DNA of 64,000 nucleotides from JAAYCI01 sp031549285 (GCA_031549285.1 JAVBPZ010000006.1:99431-163430); one strand, 5' to 3'. Numbered from the stretch's first letter, positions 34,465 through 44,090 are shown. Notes: generated by a model not told the origin, from the sequence alone. Program-made: numbers and translations.

Positions 34465-34656
34465 CTATAGCTGTGTGCCGTCCCGTTCTATGCGTTTGAT
34501 GTTTTTTTCTATCTTGGCACGGGGCAGCATGACCTCCCGCCCACATTTCTCGCAGCGGATGCGAAAATCCATACCGATGCGCAACACCAAAAAACGCGTG
34601 CCGCCACAGGGATGCTGCTTTTTTACCAGAAGGACGTCCCCCACCTGTACATCCAC
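34465..34656 (-). CDS. DUF951 family small protein
   Basis: A 63-residue protein with the family pattern VGDVLLVKKQHPCGG, then LRIGMDFRIRCEKCGREVML and a basic end KNIKRIERDG. The CxxC pair (CEKC) and the HPCG cysteine suggest a zinc site; the fold is probably a small nucleic-acid-binding SH3-like barrel, but the function is not established. The start is a GTG with AAAGG upstream, exactly where family members begin; a much longer in-frame extension to 35106 is spurious. It heads the prfA operon, as in many Clostridia. Confidence 0.9.
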   Translation of the reverse strand: MDVQVGDVLLVKKQHPCGGTRFLVLRIGMDFRIRCEKCGREVMLPRAKIEKNIKRIERDGTQL

Positions 34657-34828
34657 GCCGCCACACCGCCTTTGCACCGGGATTCGCAAAACACCCCCAC
34701 TGCGCAGGGGTGTTTGGAGCTGACTGGGCAAAGAGGACGGCGCCCATTGCCGTAAATAACCACTGATAGGACAAACATGGATCTGCTCTACCTTAGCCGG
34801 AGAAAACCAGGTTTTGGTTTCAATAAAT

Positions 34829-34857
34829 AGTATACACAAAATAAACGAGCGGCGCAA
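34829..34857 (-). promoter_or_regulatory. Promoter of the DUF951-prfA operon
   Basis: On the minus strand TTGCGC (34857-34852), 17 bases, TATACT (34834-34829). Confidence 0.6.
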
Positions 34858-34880
34858 TGATTGTTGCCGGGGACGACAAA

Positions 34881-34918
34881 AAAATAACTGCACCCCCTTT
34901 GGGCAAAGGGATGCAGTT
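34881..34918 (-). terminator. Terminator of the HD hydrolase gene
   Basis: On the minus strand AACTGCATCCCTTT pairs with AAAGGGGGTGCAGTT (wobbles) and is followed by ATTTTTTTG. Confidence 0.88.
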
Positions 34919-34973
34919 GCAGAGATTATTGTGTTTTTGGTGGGGTGTGTTTTTTCAGGGGGCGCTCGTGATA

Positions 34974-35489
34974 TTACCCCACCGCAGGCGCCGCGGTAAG
35001 CCGCAGGGACGGGCGCCCCACCGTTTCCTTCAGCGAGCACACCTTGTCGTGGTAAATGACCGCATATGCCTCGCGGCTGCGCGGCAGCCACAGCGTCAGC
35101 GGCCACATGTGCCGCAGGATGATCTCTTTTTCCAGCGGGGTCAAATCAAACACTTTTTCAGCGTTTTCCAGCGCCCGCCGCGGGTGCGTAATGCCGTGCC
35201 AGCTGGTACCGGTTTCGGCGCGGGACCAGTGCCAGTCATACAAAAACAGGTCGTGCAGCAGGCCCGCGCGGGCGGCAGCCCGGGCGTTCCAGCCATTCCG
35301 CTTACAGGTAAGGTAGCTGCGGTAGCTTACCGCAATGCAGTGCTCAAGGCAAGAGGTCTTTCCATGTTGGATAAAAGATTTCATCGACTGAAAAGTTTCG
35401 TTTTCCAGTATGTCCTTCACTTCGTTGATATACTCGTCGTCATCGGGTACGTACACTTCGCTGGCCATTTCTTTGAGGGCAAATTCCAT
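34974..35489 (-). CDS. HD domain phosphohydrolase
   Basis: A 171-residue soluble HD-superfamily protein. The metal ligands are His in SCLEHCIAVS, the HD doublet in GLLHDLFLYDW and a later His/Asp in ILRHMWPL and YHDKVC. This is the small predicted HD hydrolase group common in Clostridia (often annotated HD family phosphohydrolase); substrate unknown, possibly a nucleotide. The ATG has AGGAGA ten bases upstream. Own terminator downstream. Confidence 0.85.
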   Translation of the reverse strand: MEFALKEMASEVYVPDDDEYINEVKDILENETFQSMKSFIQHGKTSCLEHCIAVSYRSYLTCKRNGWNARAAARAGLLHDLFLYDWHWSRAETGTSWHGITHPRRALENAEKVFDLTPLEKEIILRHMWPLTLWLPRSREAYAVIYHDKVCSLKETVGRPSLRLTAAPAVG

Positions 35490-35636
35490 GTCGGTTGGGT
35501 CTCCTGATGTTTATAATTTTGCGTGCCAGCCCGGCATGCCGCCAGGCGATGTATTCCGGCTGTGCGGGTTGGTACTTCCCACAGCCGGCCCCCGGCCCTG
35601 CAAGGCCGTAAAAGGCAAGGTAAAATAGTTCCGGTT

Positions 35637-36293
35637 TTACCGGCGGCCGCCCGCCAGGTCCGGCTGTTCGGCGGCGTGTTCCGGTGCATAGGCGTCGGCA
35701 TCCGGCTGGGGCAGTTGTTGCTTTTGCCGTGCGGCAGCGCGCGCGCTGTGGGCAAAGTCTATTACATAGGCCAGCAGCAGCACCGCCGCCAGCGGCACCG
35801 CAAAGGACAGCGGCACCCGCGCCACAACCCCCACCACACCATGGTGCAGCAGACGGACAATGAGCAGCGCCAGCACACCCCAGCCCAGGGTACTTTCCAG
35901 GCACAGCATGCCTTTGTAGTTCAGCGGCTTTTTGGTGTAATCCCACCAAAAGTCCCCGAACAGGCGTATCTGCAGCTGGGCAGTAAGGAACTCAAAACAG
36001 GTGGCGCTGATAGCCCCGACTATAAATAGAAGCAGCAAGGTATTGGCCAATGGGCTGAGCAGTGCAAAACCGATCAGCGCGCCAAACCCATAAATGACGC
36101 AGAACGGCAGATGGCCGGTAAACCCACGGTTCACCACCAGCTGTTTTTTCTCTATTGAGAGCACAATGCACTCCATGATATACCCACAGAAACTGTAGGC
36201 AAAAAACACCAGCACCACATACGCCAGGTGCGGCGGAATACACAGTTGTCGCGCTACCGCGCTGAAAAATGCCACAACAGATGCTGGAAGCAC
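35637..36293 (-). CDS. CmpB-type putative permease (PF06541-like) membrane protein
   Basis: A 218-residue protein with five membrane segments in the first 175 residues and a polar, Ala/Gln-rich tail. The sequence FWWDYTKKPLNYKGMLCLESTLGWG (about 115-139) matches the conserved core of the putative ABC transporter permease CmpB family, whose real function is unknown. No ATPase gene is adjacent, so a true ABC role is doubtful. The start is GTG, six bases after AAGGGGGA, and has its own promoter at 36353-36381. Confidence 0.8.
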   Translation of the reverse strand: MLPASVVAFFSAVARQLCIPPHLAYVVLVFFAYSFCGYIMECIVLSIEKKQLVVNRGFTGHLPFCVIYGFGALIGFALLSPLANTLLLLFIVGAISATCFEFLTAQLQIRLFGDFWWDYTKKPLNYKGMLCLESTLGWGVLALLIVRLLHHGVVGVVARVPLSFAVPLAAVLLLAYVIDFAHSARAAARQKQQLPQPDADAYAPEHAAEQPDLAGGRR

Positions 36294-36352
36294 CTTTCGT
36301 CCCCCTTTTGCATTTGTTCCCCCATAGATACGCTGTCTTGCACACCGTTGTC

Positions 36353-36381
36353 AGTATACACTATCCCGGTGGCCATTTCAA
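36353..36381 (-). promoter_or_regulatory. Promoter of the CmpB-type gene
   Basis: On the minus strand TTGAAA (36381-36376), 17 bases, TATACT (36358-36353); the leader is about 55 bases. Confidence 0.7.
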
Positions 36382-36570
36382 TGCTTCTCACATTTATTTC
36401 ACCAGGTTTTTTCGCCGTTTTAACAATATTCCACGGGGACAAATTTTATTATTATGCTATTTTAACAATTATACGATGCAACAAACCTTTTTTTCGACAA
36501 ACGGCCCGCTACCTACTACAACGAAACAGGGCCGGTGGTTTCTTCAACGCGGCACAAAACACAAAAGAAT

Positions 36571-36615
36571 GGTCGGCGGGCTGTGGCGATGAATCCTCGC
36601 CACGGCCCGCCGGCC
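36571..36615 (-). terminator. Terminator of the giant surface protein gene
   Basis: A long GC-rich stem, GGCGGGC-TGTGGCGA with TCGCCACG-GCCCGCC, followed on the minus strand by ATTCTTTTGTGTTTT; 15 bases after the stop codon. Confidence 0.85.
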
Positions 36616-36630
36616 AAAAACAATGGTTGC

Positions 36631-39600
36631 TTACAGGCTGGCCAGCGTGGTCCCCGGGTAATAATAGGCCAGTATCTGCTTGTAGGTTTTGCCGCTGGTG
36701 GCCATAGAATAGGCGCCGTACTGGCTCATGCCCACGCCGTGGCCGGAACCCTTGGACGTAAAGGTCCACATGTTGCTGCCGTTAAAGCTGATGGAAAAAC
36801 TGGGCGATGTAATTGGATAGGTATTGCCGCTGCCGTTCGAGTACCGGATAAGCGTCTGGTAGAAGTAATCCACCGTGGGTTTGTGCCCGCACACCGTCAC
36901 ACCGGTGACGTACCCGGCGGCGTTGGTGCTGGTGACCTTAATCCAATCCGCCGGGGCATAGCCGTTGGTGGCGCCCGCGCCGTACACCGCCTCTATGCGA
37001 TTCTTCAAATCGCCGTAGGATATCTGGCCGGTAATGGCCCCCTTTGCCGCGTCCCCCGGGCTGGTGACCGAGGTAAGGTACGGCAGGTTGTTGCCCCAGT
37101 AGGCGCCGTTGTTGGTGGTGCCGTTGCTCCAGGCGTAGTACGGGGTAAACGCCTGCGCGCCGTTATAGGTCAGGTTTTGCTTCACCACCGTGTTCACGGC
37201 GGTCTGCACGGCCGAGGTCGCTGTTTTCAGCGATACCCGCGGCGCGGTATACCCCTGGCTTTGCTGGTAGAATATCCAGGACTGGGCCGCCACTGCCTGG
37301 GCCTTGTATACCTCGGCGTTGCCAAAGCCGCCTACCTCCGCCATGACGATCTGCGCCAAGATGGTGGACGCAGGCCCGGTGACCACGTTTCCGTTCTGGT
37401 CGGTCACCGTCAGGTTATGGGAGGATACCGGCGCCACCGTGCCGCTGCTGGTGGTACCCAAAATGGCGGCGTAGTCCTTGTAGCAATAGTTCATGTCCAC
37501 ACGGGTGGATACGCCGGCCACGCTGCCATTGTTTGAGTACTGCCACATAGGCAGCGTTTTAGGCCAGTAGCTTTGCGCCGTGGCCAGCGAGACATCCCAG
37601 TGCGCCAGCCAGTACTCGTACCCTTCGTTCTGCAGCGCCGCACAGTCAATGACCGTTTTGCCAAAGCTGGCGTAGGTGTATACGCCCGGCAGCATCACCT
37701 TACCATAGTAGTTCTTGGACATCTGTTCTATCAGCGCCATGCCGTACCGCACAATGTCGGTTCGCGCACCAATGCCCATGCTGGCGGTATTGGTGGTAAT
37801 CAGCGGGTCCTCATAGTCTATGAACACCGGCATGTCGAAGTAAATTTTTTCCGCCATCAGCTGTTTTACTTCTTTGCTGTTCATGAAATAGGTGATCTCC
37901 TGCAGCATTTCGGCCTTGCTGAACGCGTAGCTGTACAGGTAGGTTCCCACCCGGATGCCGTTTGCCTTGGCGCTGCGCACGTTGTAGTCAAAGTACGGGT
38001 CTATGCCGTAGGAATTGGTGGATTTGTTCCAGCAAAGCGAGCGGATGATAGCGAAATCCACACCGCTGGCCTTCACCGACGCCCAGTTGATGTACCCCTG
38101 GTGGGAGGAAACGTCGATGCCCTTGGTAACGGTGCTGGTCTTTTCCACCGAGATGGCCACGCCGTATTTTCTGATGTTGCCCACCGAGTCCTTTACCTGG
38201 ATGGTGTTGGCCGGAATGCTGGCGCCGGCGGCATAGCTTTTGCTGCCGGATGTCTGCCAGGTGGCGCCGGAATCGAAGCTGTACTGTATCTTCTTGCTAG
38301 GCAGCAGGTCATCGGGCGTCGCTGTCACGGTTACGGTTTTGGTGCTGGCGGTACCGGTATAGCCGGTGATGGAATTGATGACCGGCGGGGAAACCAAACG
38401 GCCATTCTTTTCAAAATAGTACCAGGTGCCGCTAATGGTTTTTTCGCCGATTGTAGGGGTGCCGTCGTTGTTGAAGTAATACCGGTACCCGGACAAATCC
38501 TGCCAGCCGTTGGCCATCTGGCCGTCCGCCTGTACATAGCGGCGGGTCGTTTCCACCGTGCTTCCCCAGCCCGCGGACGGCAGGCTTCCATCCGCAAAAT
38601 AGAAATACTGTACGGTGGCACCGCCGACGGTGGCCTGCTGCCAGCCCACCTGCTGTTGGCCGGTGGTGGCATCCAGGATGTAATAGCGCCCGTCTACCAG
38701 CGTGCGGCCCTTGTACGCCGCGCCTTTTGTGTCTAGGCAGTAGCGGCCATCTGCCAGTGTCTGCCAGCCCTGCGCCATACCGCCGTCCGCGTTCACATAG
38801 CGGGTAGCGCCGTCAATCGGCTGTTCGCTCCAGCCGGCGGCAGGCAACGTTCCGTCGCTGAAGTAGTAATAATAGGTACTGGCGCCGTTCGCGGTGCGCA
38901 TCTGCCAACCCAGCTTCTGCGCGGCGGTGGTGTCGTCAAATGAATACCATCTCTCCTCCAGCTTCTGCCAGCCCTTCAGCGCGCCGTCCTTGGTGAAATA
39001 ATACCGGTTGCCGTCGGTGTCGGTGTTCCAGCCGGTGGCAATCTTGCCGTCCGTGCCAAAGGAATAACGCACGCCGTCTATGGTCTTCACGCCGGTGGCC
39101 ATCACGCCACTGGCGTCGAAATAGTACAAATCCTCGCCCACGGTGGTAAACCCGGTGGCCATCTGCCCGTCCGCCAGGAAATAACGGCTTGCGCCGTCCA
39201 CCGTTTTCCAGCCGGTCATGGCGGTACCGTCGGTGTCATAATAATACTTCAATTGTTTGCCGGTGGCGGTGCGGGTCTGCCAGCCGGTCTGCTGCAGGCC
39301 GTTGGTTTCGTCGAAGGAATACCACACGCCGTTTACCTGCTGCCAGCCTTTGGCCAAACCTTCTTCGCTGATATACACCCGCCCGCCGGTCAGGGCGTCC
39401 TGCCAGTCGGCGGCAATGCTGCCGTCCTCGGCAAAGGGCAGCCGCACCCCGTTTATGGCGGTGTTCGCGGTGGCCATGGCGCCGTTTGTGGGGAAGAAAT
39501 AATACATGCCGTTTTCCAGCGCCTGCCAGCCGGTGGCCATCTGGCCGTCCGGCAGGAAATAACGCTGTACGCCGTTGATATCCGTGGGACCCTGCGGCAG

Positions 39601-42600
39601 CGTGCCGTCCTGGTAATAATAGTACGAGTAGGTAGCGCCGCCATCCTGGCGGTACTGCCAAGAGAGCTTTTGCACGCCGGTGGTGGCGTCAAAGCAGAAC
39701 CACTGGTCCAGCACCTGCTGCCAGCCGGTATACAGGCCGGTTTCGCCAAAGTAATAGCGGTTGCCGCTTTCGTCCACGTTCCAGCCGGTGGCGGCCTTGC
39801 CGTTTTCATCGAAGGAGTAGGTCACGTCCCCTATTTTGGTTACGCCGGTGGCCACCCGCCCGTTACTGAAGAAATAATACGTACCGTCACTCAGCGTTTG
39901 CCAGCCGGTGGCCATGTGGCCGTCCGGGAAGAAGTACCGCCGCACCTGGGTAACCGTTTGCCAGCCCAGCACCGCCGTACCGTCGTCGTTGTAATAATAG
40001 GTATAGGTGGCATCCTCCGCCGCCACGTACCGGTACTGCCAGCCCAGCTGCTGGCGGCCGGTGACCTCGTCGAAATGGGTCCATACGCCGGCGTCCTGGG
40101 TCCAGCCGCGCAGCGCCTTGCCGTCGGCGGCAAAACGGTAGTATCCGCCGTCCACCGTCCGGTTGCCGCTCTGGCGCACACCGTCTTCATCAAAGTAATA
40201 TACTTCGCCCGCAACGGTTGCCAGGCTGTTCTTGATAAGCAGACCGGAGGAGCCATAGTAGTACCAGTTGCCCTCATCGTCCTGGGTCCACTGGTCATAC
40301 ACCGGCACACTGCCACGGGTCAGCTTGCCGGTGGCGGTGTCAAACTCATACTCTATTTCGCCCAGCGTCACCACACCGGTGGCCGCCACGCCGGTATCAT
40401 AGAAATAATAAGCATCCTGCCCCGCGGTATACCAGCCAATGGTCGCTTTGCCATCCGGCGCAAACAGGTATCTCCCCGCCTCCAGGTCCATCCAGCCGGA
40501 CAGCCGCTCGCCGTCGTTTGCAAAATAGTACAGGAAGCCGTCCACCGTTTGCAGGCCGGGCAACACTTCATCGGCAGAGTTCCTGTAATACCACTTACCG
40601 TCTATTTCCTTCCATGCAAAGCCGCTGGTGGCGTCTTTGGATATCAGCACGCCGTCGTCATCGAAGTAATAATCTCGGCCGGACATGGGGTGCGGACCGC
40701 CGGTCAGGGCGGTGCCGTCCTCGGTGAAGTAATATACCTTACCGTCCGCGGGCACGGTCACTTCGCCCACCAGGGCATAGCCGTTTGTGTCGAAGTAATA
40801 TTTGCCGCCGGTGGTATCCAGCCAGCCAAAGGTCTGCACGCCGGCGGCGGAAAAATGCCGCAGGCCGGTGCCGTCCCGCACAAAGCCCACATAGGCCGCG
40901 CCATCGTTTCCAAAGAAGTAGGCGTTGCCGTCGTTGTCGGTATGGCCGCCGACCAGGGCGCTTTCATTGGTGCCAGCAAACAGGTACCAGGCGCCGTTCA
41001 CCTGCAGCATGCCGTTCTGCCGCACGCCGGCATCGTTAAACAGGTATACCTTGCCGTCCAGGGTGGCAAGGCCGGTCAGCGCATAGCCCGCGTCCCCATA
41101 GTATTTTGCGCCCGGGGTGGCGGCGTCCGGCGCCCAGCCATTGTGTGCCTTGCCTGTGGAGGCGTCGAACAGGTACTCGTACCCGTCCTGCTGCACAATG
41201 CCGGTCTGGCGCGCACCGCTGGCGTCGAATGCGTACAGCGCGCCGTCTGCCGTGCGAATGCCGGTGTAGGCGGCGCCGTCCGCGCCCAGGTAGTAGATTT
41301 TACTGTCGGCCGGGTCGGTAAACCAGCCGGAAGCGGCCGCGTCATTGTTCTTTGCGTTGAAATAATACCGCTGGCCGGCTATGGTTTGCCAGCCGGTCTG
41401 CCGCACGCCGGCATCGTTAAAGTAATACCGTGCGCCCCCAATATCCGCCAGGCCCTTGGTATATTCGCCGTCTGTCTTCACATAATAGAACTTGCCGTTG
41501 TTGTCCACCCAGCTGCCGCCGGTCGCGGCGTCCGGCTTCAGGCGTCCGGCGCTGTCGAAGGTATATGGTTTTTCGTTAATGGTCTGCGCGCCGGTCAGCG
41601 CCGCGCCGTCCGCGCCAAAGTAGTAGATGTTGCTGGTGGAAACGTTGGTGAACCAGCCTTTTACAGCGGCGTCATCCTTGCCCAGGAAGCAATAGGTCTT
41701 TTTACTCACCGTTTGCCAGCCGGTCTGCCGCACACCCGCCGTGTCAAAATAATAGGTATCATCGCCTATTTCCCGCACGCCGGTGTATGCCGCACCATCC
41801 GCGCCATAGTAATAGTTCGCGGCGCCAACCGTGTTCCAGGTATTCACCAGCGCCGCACCGCCCTCGCCCGCGAACAGGTACTTTTTGCCGTCCGCCGCGG
41901 TGTAGGCGCCGGTCTGCTGCGCGCCGGCGGCGGTGAAGCAGTACAGTGTGCCATTAATGTCGGCCACGCCGGTTTTAGCCACGCCGTCCTCGCCAAAATA
42001 ATAGGTGGCGGTTTCATACGGCTGCCAGCCATACAGCGCCGCGCCGTCCGCGCCAAACAGATAGGTCTTGCCCGCCACGGTGTGCAGGCCGCTTTGGCGG
42101 ATGCCGTTTTCGCCCAGGTAGTACAGCGTCTGCATACCGCTGACCGGGTGCGCCAGCGTGACCACACCGGTTACCGATGCGCCGTTTTCGCCCAGGTAGC
42201 AGGCGCCCTTGGGGCTGTCGGCCCACTGGTTTGTCAGGGCGGTGGCGCCTTCTCCATCAAAGCAATACCAGTTTTTGTCCACCAGATGCCAGCCGGTTTG
42301 TTTGGTGCCGTTCCCCGCCAGACAGTACACCTTCCCACCGATGGACTGCACGCCAGTCAACATGGCGCCGTTGTCCCCCAGGTACACCGAGCCGTCGGTG
42401 TCTTCGTCCCAGGTGGCGGTGGCGGCAAGGCCGGTGGCGTCGTCAAAATGATACCGTTTGCCGCCCACCGTCTGCCAGCCATACAGCTGCTGGCCCTCGG
42501 CGGAAAAGCCAAACCAGCCGGTTTGGCCGTCTTTTTGCAGCTGGTGCACACCGGTAAGGGCGTAAAAATCCGGTCCGAAGTAATAGGAGGTATCCGCGCT

Positions 42601-43836
42601 GGCGCGCAGCACACGGAAGCCGCTGACCGGCGGGGTGTACCAGCCCTGTATCGCCATGTCGTCGTCACCCACAAACGCATACAGCCGCCCGCCGACATCA
42701 ATAAGGCCGCTCTGGCGTGCGCCGTTTTCATCAAAGCAATAGCGCTCTGTGCCTATCTGCTGCAGGCCGGTTATCGCCGCGCCGCCGCTGCCCAGGTAAT
42801 ACACCGCGCCGGTGTCTTCGTTGGTTTGCCAGCCGGAAAGCGCCGCGCCGGTGGTGTCGTCGAACCGGTACTGCCGGCCGCCCACCGTCTGCCAGCCGCT
42901 CTGCCGTGCGCCGTCCGTGCCAAAGTAGTACAACACGCCGCCCACGCTTTGCAGGCCGGTCACATAGTTACCGGCCTCGTCCATGTAATACACCTTGCCG
43001 TCCTTTTCCTTCCAGGAATAGGTGGGCGCCGGTGTGGGGGTATCGGAGGCCGGGGTCGCCGGTGCCGCCGCCGGCGGTGTGGCCGGGGTCACGGCGGGGG
43101 CCGCCGGTCTGGATGTACCGGTACCATTGCTGCCGGTGCCGCCGGTGGTCTGCGCCAGACGGCCGTCCTCCCCAAAAGTGTACTCTTTCCCATCGATGGT
43201 TTTCTTGCCGGTAACCGCCGCGCCGTTGGTGTTAAAGTAATAGCGGCTGCCGTCCTTGTCGGTGAACCAGCCCCGCGCCGCACGGCCGGTGATATCATCA
43301 AAATAATATTTTTGCCCGCCAATGGTTTGCCAGCCGCTCTGGCGTGCGCCGTCCGGGTCAAAGAAATACCAGCTGCCATTGATCTCCTGCAGGCCGGTCA
43401 GCACTTCGCCGTCCGGGCCTATGCAGTAGGTGTTGCCGTTCTCCGTTTTCCAGGTATAGCCGCCGGCCGCGTCGTCCGCCATCAGACGACCGTCTTCGCC
43501 AAAGGTGTATTCCTTCCCGTCTATGGTGGCAGTACCCGTAACGGCCACGCCGTCCTCGCCAAAGTAGTATACATTGCCGTCCACGTCGGTGAACCAGCCG
43601 GTCAGCGCAACGCCGGTGGCCGGGTCGAAGTAATATTTATTGCCGTCCACTGTTTGCCAGCCGGTTTGCGGCGTGCCGTCCTCGCTGTAATAATACAGCG
43701 AACCGTCTACCTGCTGCAGCCCCGCCAGCTGTTCCGCCTTATTTAAAAACCCCGGCCAAACAAACAGGGCACACAGTACCCCCAGCGCCAAAACCACCGC
43801 CGTGACCGAGACAATAACCACTGATTTTCGTTTCAT
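36631..43836 (-). CDS. Giant surface protein: choline/glucan-binding-type repeats, GH25 muramidase and SpoIID domain
   Basis: A 2401-residue exported protein. An N-terminal membrane helix (about 5-26) is followed by a vast array of 20-residue cell-wall-binding repeats (about 36-1815; GWQTVDGNKYYFD, GWFTDVDGNVYYFGEDG), broken by a Pro/Thr/Ala linker (about 234-272). Then come an Ig-like segment (about 1820-1900), a GH25 muramidase domain (about 1903-2130; GIDVSSHQG with Asp1908, and FIDYED with Asp2007 and Glu2009) and a SpoIID/LytB domain (about 2150-2401; GSGHGVGMSQYGA with His2366). It should bind wall polymers and cut glycan strands. ATG at 43836 follows GAGAGGTG. I know of no such pairing of GH25 and SpoIID on a repeat tail this long. 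Its antisense strand carries a long chance open frame. Confidence 0.93.
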   Translation of the reverse strand: MKRKSVVIVSVTAVVLALGVLCALFVWPGFLNKAEQLAGLQQVDGSLYYYSEDGTPQTGWQTVDGNKYYFDPATGVALTGWFTDVDGNVYYFGEDGVAVTGTATIDGKEYTFGEDGRLMADDAAGGYTWKTENGNTYCIGPDGEVLTGLQEINGSWYFFDPDGARQSGWQTIGGQKYYFDDITGRAARGWFTDKDGSRYYFNTNGAAVTGKKTIDGKEYTFGEDGRLAQTTGGTGSNGTGTSRPAAPAVTPATPPAAAPATPASDTPTPAPTYSWKEKDGKVYYMDEAGNYVTGLQSVGGVLYYFGTDGARQSGWQTVGGRQYRFDDTTGAALSGWQTNEDTGAVYYLGSGGAAITGLQQIGTERYCFDENGARQSGLIDVGGRLYAFVGDDDMAIQGWYTPPVSGFRVLRASADTSYYFGPDFYALTGVHQLQKDGQTGWFGFSAEGQQLYGWQTVGGKRYHFDDATGLAATATWDEDTDGSVYLGDNGAMLTGVQSIGGKVYCLAGNGTKQTGWHLVDKNWYCFDGEGATALTNQWADSPKGACYLGENGASVTGVVTLAHPVSGMQTLYYLGENGIRQSGLHTVAGKTYLFGADGAALYGWQPYETATYYFGEDGVAKTGVADINGTLYCFTAAGAQQTGAYTAADGKKYLFAGEGGAALVNTWNTVGAANYYYGADGAAYTGVREIGDDTYYFDTAGVRQTGWQTVSKKTYCFLGKDDAAVKGWFTNVSTSNIYYFGADGAALTGAQTINEKPYTFDSAGRLKPDAATGGSWVDNNGKFYYVKTDGEYTKGLADIGGARYYFNDAGVRQTGWQTIAGQRYYFNAKNNDAAASGWFTDPADSKIYYLGADGAAYTGIRTADGALYAFDASGARQTGIVQQDGYEYLFDASTGKAHNGWAPDAATPGAKYYGDAGYALTGLATLDGKVYLFNDAGVRQNGMLQVNGAWYLFAGTNESALVGGHTDNDGNAYFFGNDGAAYVGFVRDGTGLRHFSAAGVQTFGWLDTTGGKYYFDTNGYALVGEVTVPADGKVYYFTEDGTALTGGPHPMSGRDYYFDDDGVLISKDATSGFAWKEIDGKWYYRNSADEVLPGLQTVDGFLYYFANDGERLSGWMDLEAGRYLFAPDGKATIGWYTAGQDAYYFYDTGVAATGVVTLGEIEYEFDTATGKLTRGSVPVYDQWTQDDEGNWYYYGSSGLLIKNSLATVAGEVYYFDEDGVRQSGNRTVDGGYYRFAADGKALRGWTQDAGVWTHFDEVTGRQQLGWQYRYVAAEDATYTYYYNDDGTAVLGWQTVTQVRRYFFPDGHMATGWQTLSDGTYYFFSNGRVATGVTKIGDVTYSFDENGKAATGWNVDESGNRYYFGETGLYTGWQQVLDQWFCFDATTGVQKLSWQYRQDGGATYSYYYYQDGTLPQGPTDINGVQRYFLPDGQMATGWQALENGMYYFFPTNGAMATANTAINGVRLPFAEDGSIAADWQDALTGGRVYISEEGLAKGWQQVNGVWYSFDETNGLQQTGWQTRTATGKQLKYYYDTDGTAMTGWKTVDGASRYFLADGQMATGFTTVGEDLYYFDASGVMATGVKTIDGVRYSFGTDGKIATGWNTDTDGNRYYFTKDGALKGWQKLEERWYSFDDTTAAQKLGWQMRTANGASTYYYYFSDGTLPAAGWSEQPIDGATRYVNADGGMAQGWQTLADGRYCLDTKGAAYKGRTLVDGRYYILDATTGQQQVGWQQATVGGATVQYFYFADGSLPSAGWGSTVETTRRYVQADGQMANGWQDLSGYRYYFNNDGTPTIGEKTISGTWYYFEKNGRLVSPPVINSITGYTGTASTKTVTVTATPDDLLPSKKIQYSFDSGATWQTSGSKSYAAGASIPANTIQVKDSVGNIRKYGVAISVEKTSTVTKGIDVSSHQGYINWASVKASGVDFAIIRSLCWNKSTNSYGIDPYFDYNVRSAKANGIRVGTYLYSYAFSKAEMLQEITYFMNSKEVKQLMAEKIYFDMPVFIDYEDPLITTNTASMGIGARTDIVRYGMALIEQMSKNYYGKVMLPGVYTYASFGKTVIDCAALQNEGYEYWLAHWDVSLATAQSYWPKTLPMWQYSNNGSVAGVSTRVDMNYCYKDYAAILGTTSSGTVAPVSSHNLTVTDQNGNVVTGPASTILAQIVMAEVGGFGNAEVYKAQAVAAQSWIFYQQSQGYTAPRVSLKTATSAVQTAVNTVVKQNLTYNGAQAFTPYYAWSNGTTNNGAYWGNNLPYLTSVTSPGDAAKGAITGQISYGDLKNRIEAVYGAGATNGYAPADWIKVTSTNAAGYVTGVTVCGHKPTVDYFYQTLIRYSNGSGNTYPITSPSFSISFNGSNMWTFTSKGSGHGVGMSQYGAYSMATSGKTYKQILAYYYPGTTLASL

Positions 43837-44002
43837 GATACACCTCTCGTCCTTCCTGGATGGGGGCAAGTTTCATTTTGCCCCAGGGCCGCACTGTATC
43901 CTGCAAAACGGGTGACGGTCTTACCCGTGAAATACTGCCAGCGCGCAATCGTGAACCGCCGCCAAATTCCGGTATCGCTCACAACGCTGTCTACACGGGT
44001 AT

Positions 44003-44030
44003 ATTATACCACAAACGCCTGGTTTTTCAA
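44003..44030 (-). promoter_or_regulatory. Promoter of the giant surface protein gene
   Basis: On the minus strand TTGAAA (44030-44025), 16 bases, TATAAT (44008-44003) with an extended -10 TGG. The transcript would carry a leader of about 160 bases. Confidence 0.75.
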
Positions 44031-44090
44031 TGTTTTACACGAAATTTCCTTCTACAGCGGACGGTTTTAGGCAGTATTGTGAAAACTTCA

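Larger units (their letters stand above)
34657..34973 (-). other. Leader region upstream of the DUF951 gene
   Basis: About 317 bases without a gene. It contains the promoter at 34829-34857, a hairpin AAACACCCC/GGGGTGTTT (34688-34715) some 30 bases before the GTG start which on the minus strand ends in TTTTGC and could attenuate, and the terminator of the HD gene at 34881-34918. Confidence 0.5.
36294..36630 (-). other. Intergenic region between the CmpB-type gene and the giant surface protein gene
   Basis: About 337 bases; holds the promoter at 36353-36381, an AT-rich stretch, and the strong terminator of the giant gene at 36571-36615. No gene seen. Confidence 0.5.

Noticed and set aside
34657..35106. 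Long N-terminal extension of the DUF951 protein (213 codons)
   Set aside because: The extension runs through a promoter and terminator, has no family similarity, and a GTG start fits the family's normal N-terminus.
39253..43746. A 1497-codon open frame on the plus strand opposite the giant surface protein gene
   Set aside because: It is antisense to the repeat array, lacks any family motif, and is open only because the repeated codons of the true gene contain few stop complements. The minus-strand protein has clear domains.
43837..43996. c-di-AMP (ydaO) or c-di-GMP riboswitch in the leader of the wall hydrolase gene
   Set aside because: Such riboswitches often control wall hydrolases, but the conserved core segments I know for these classes are not visible.
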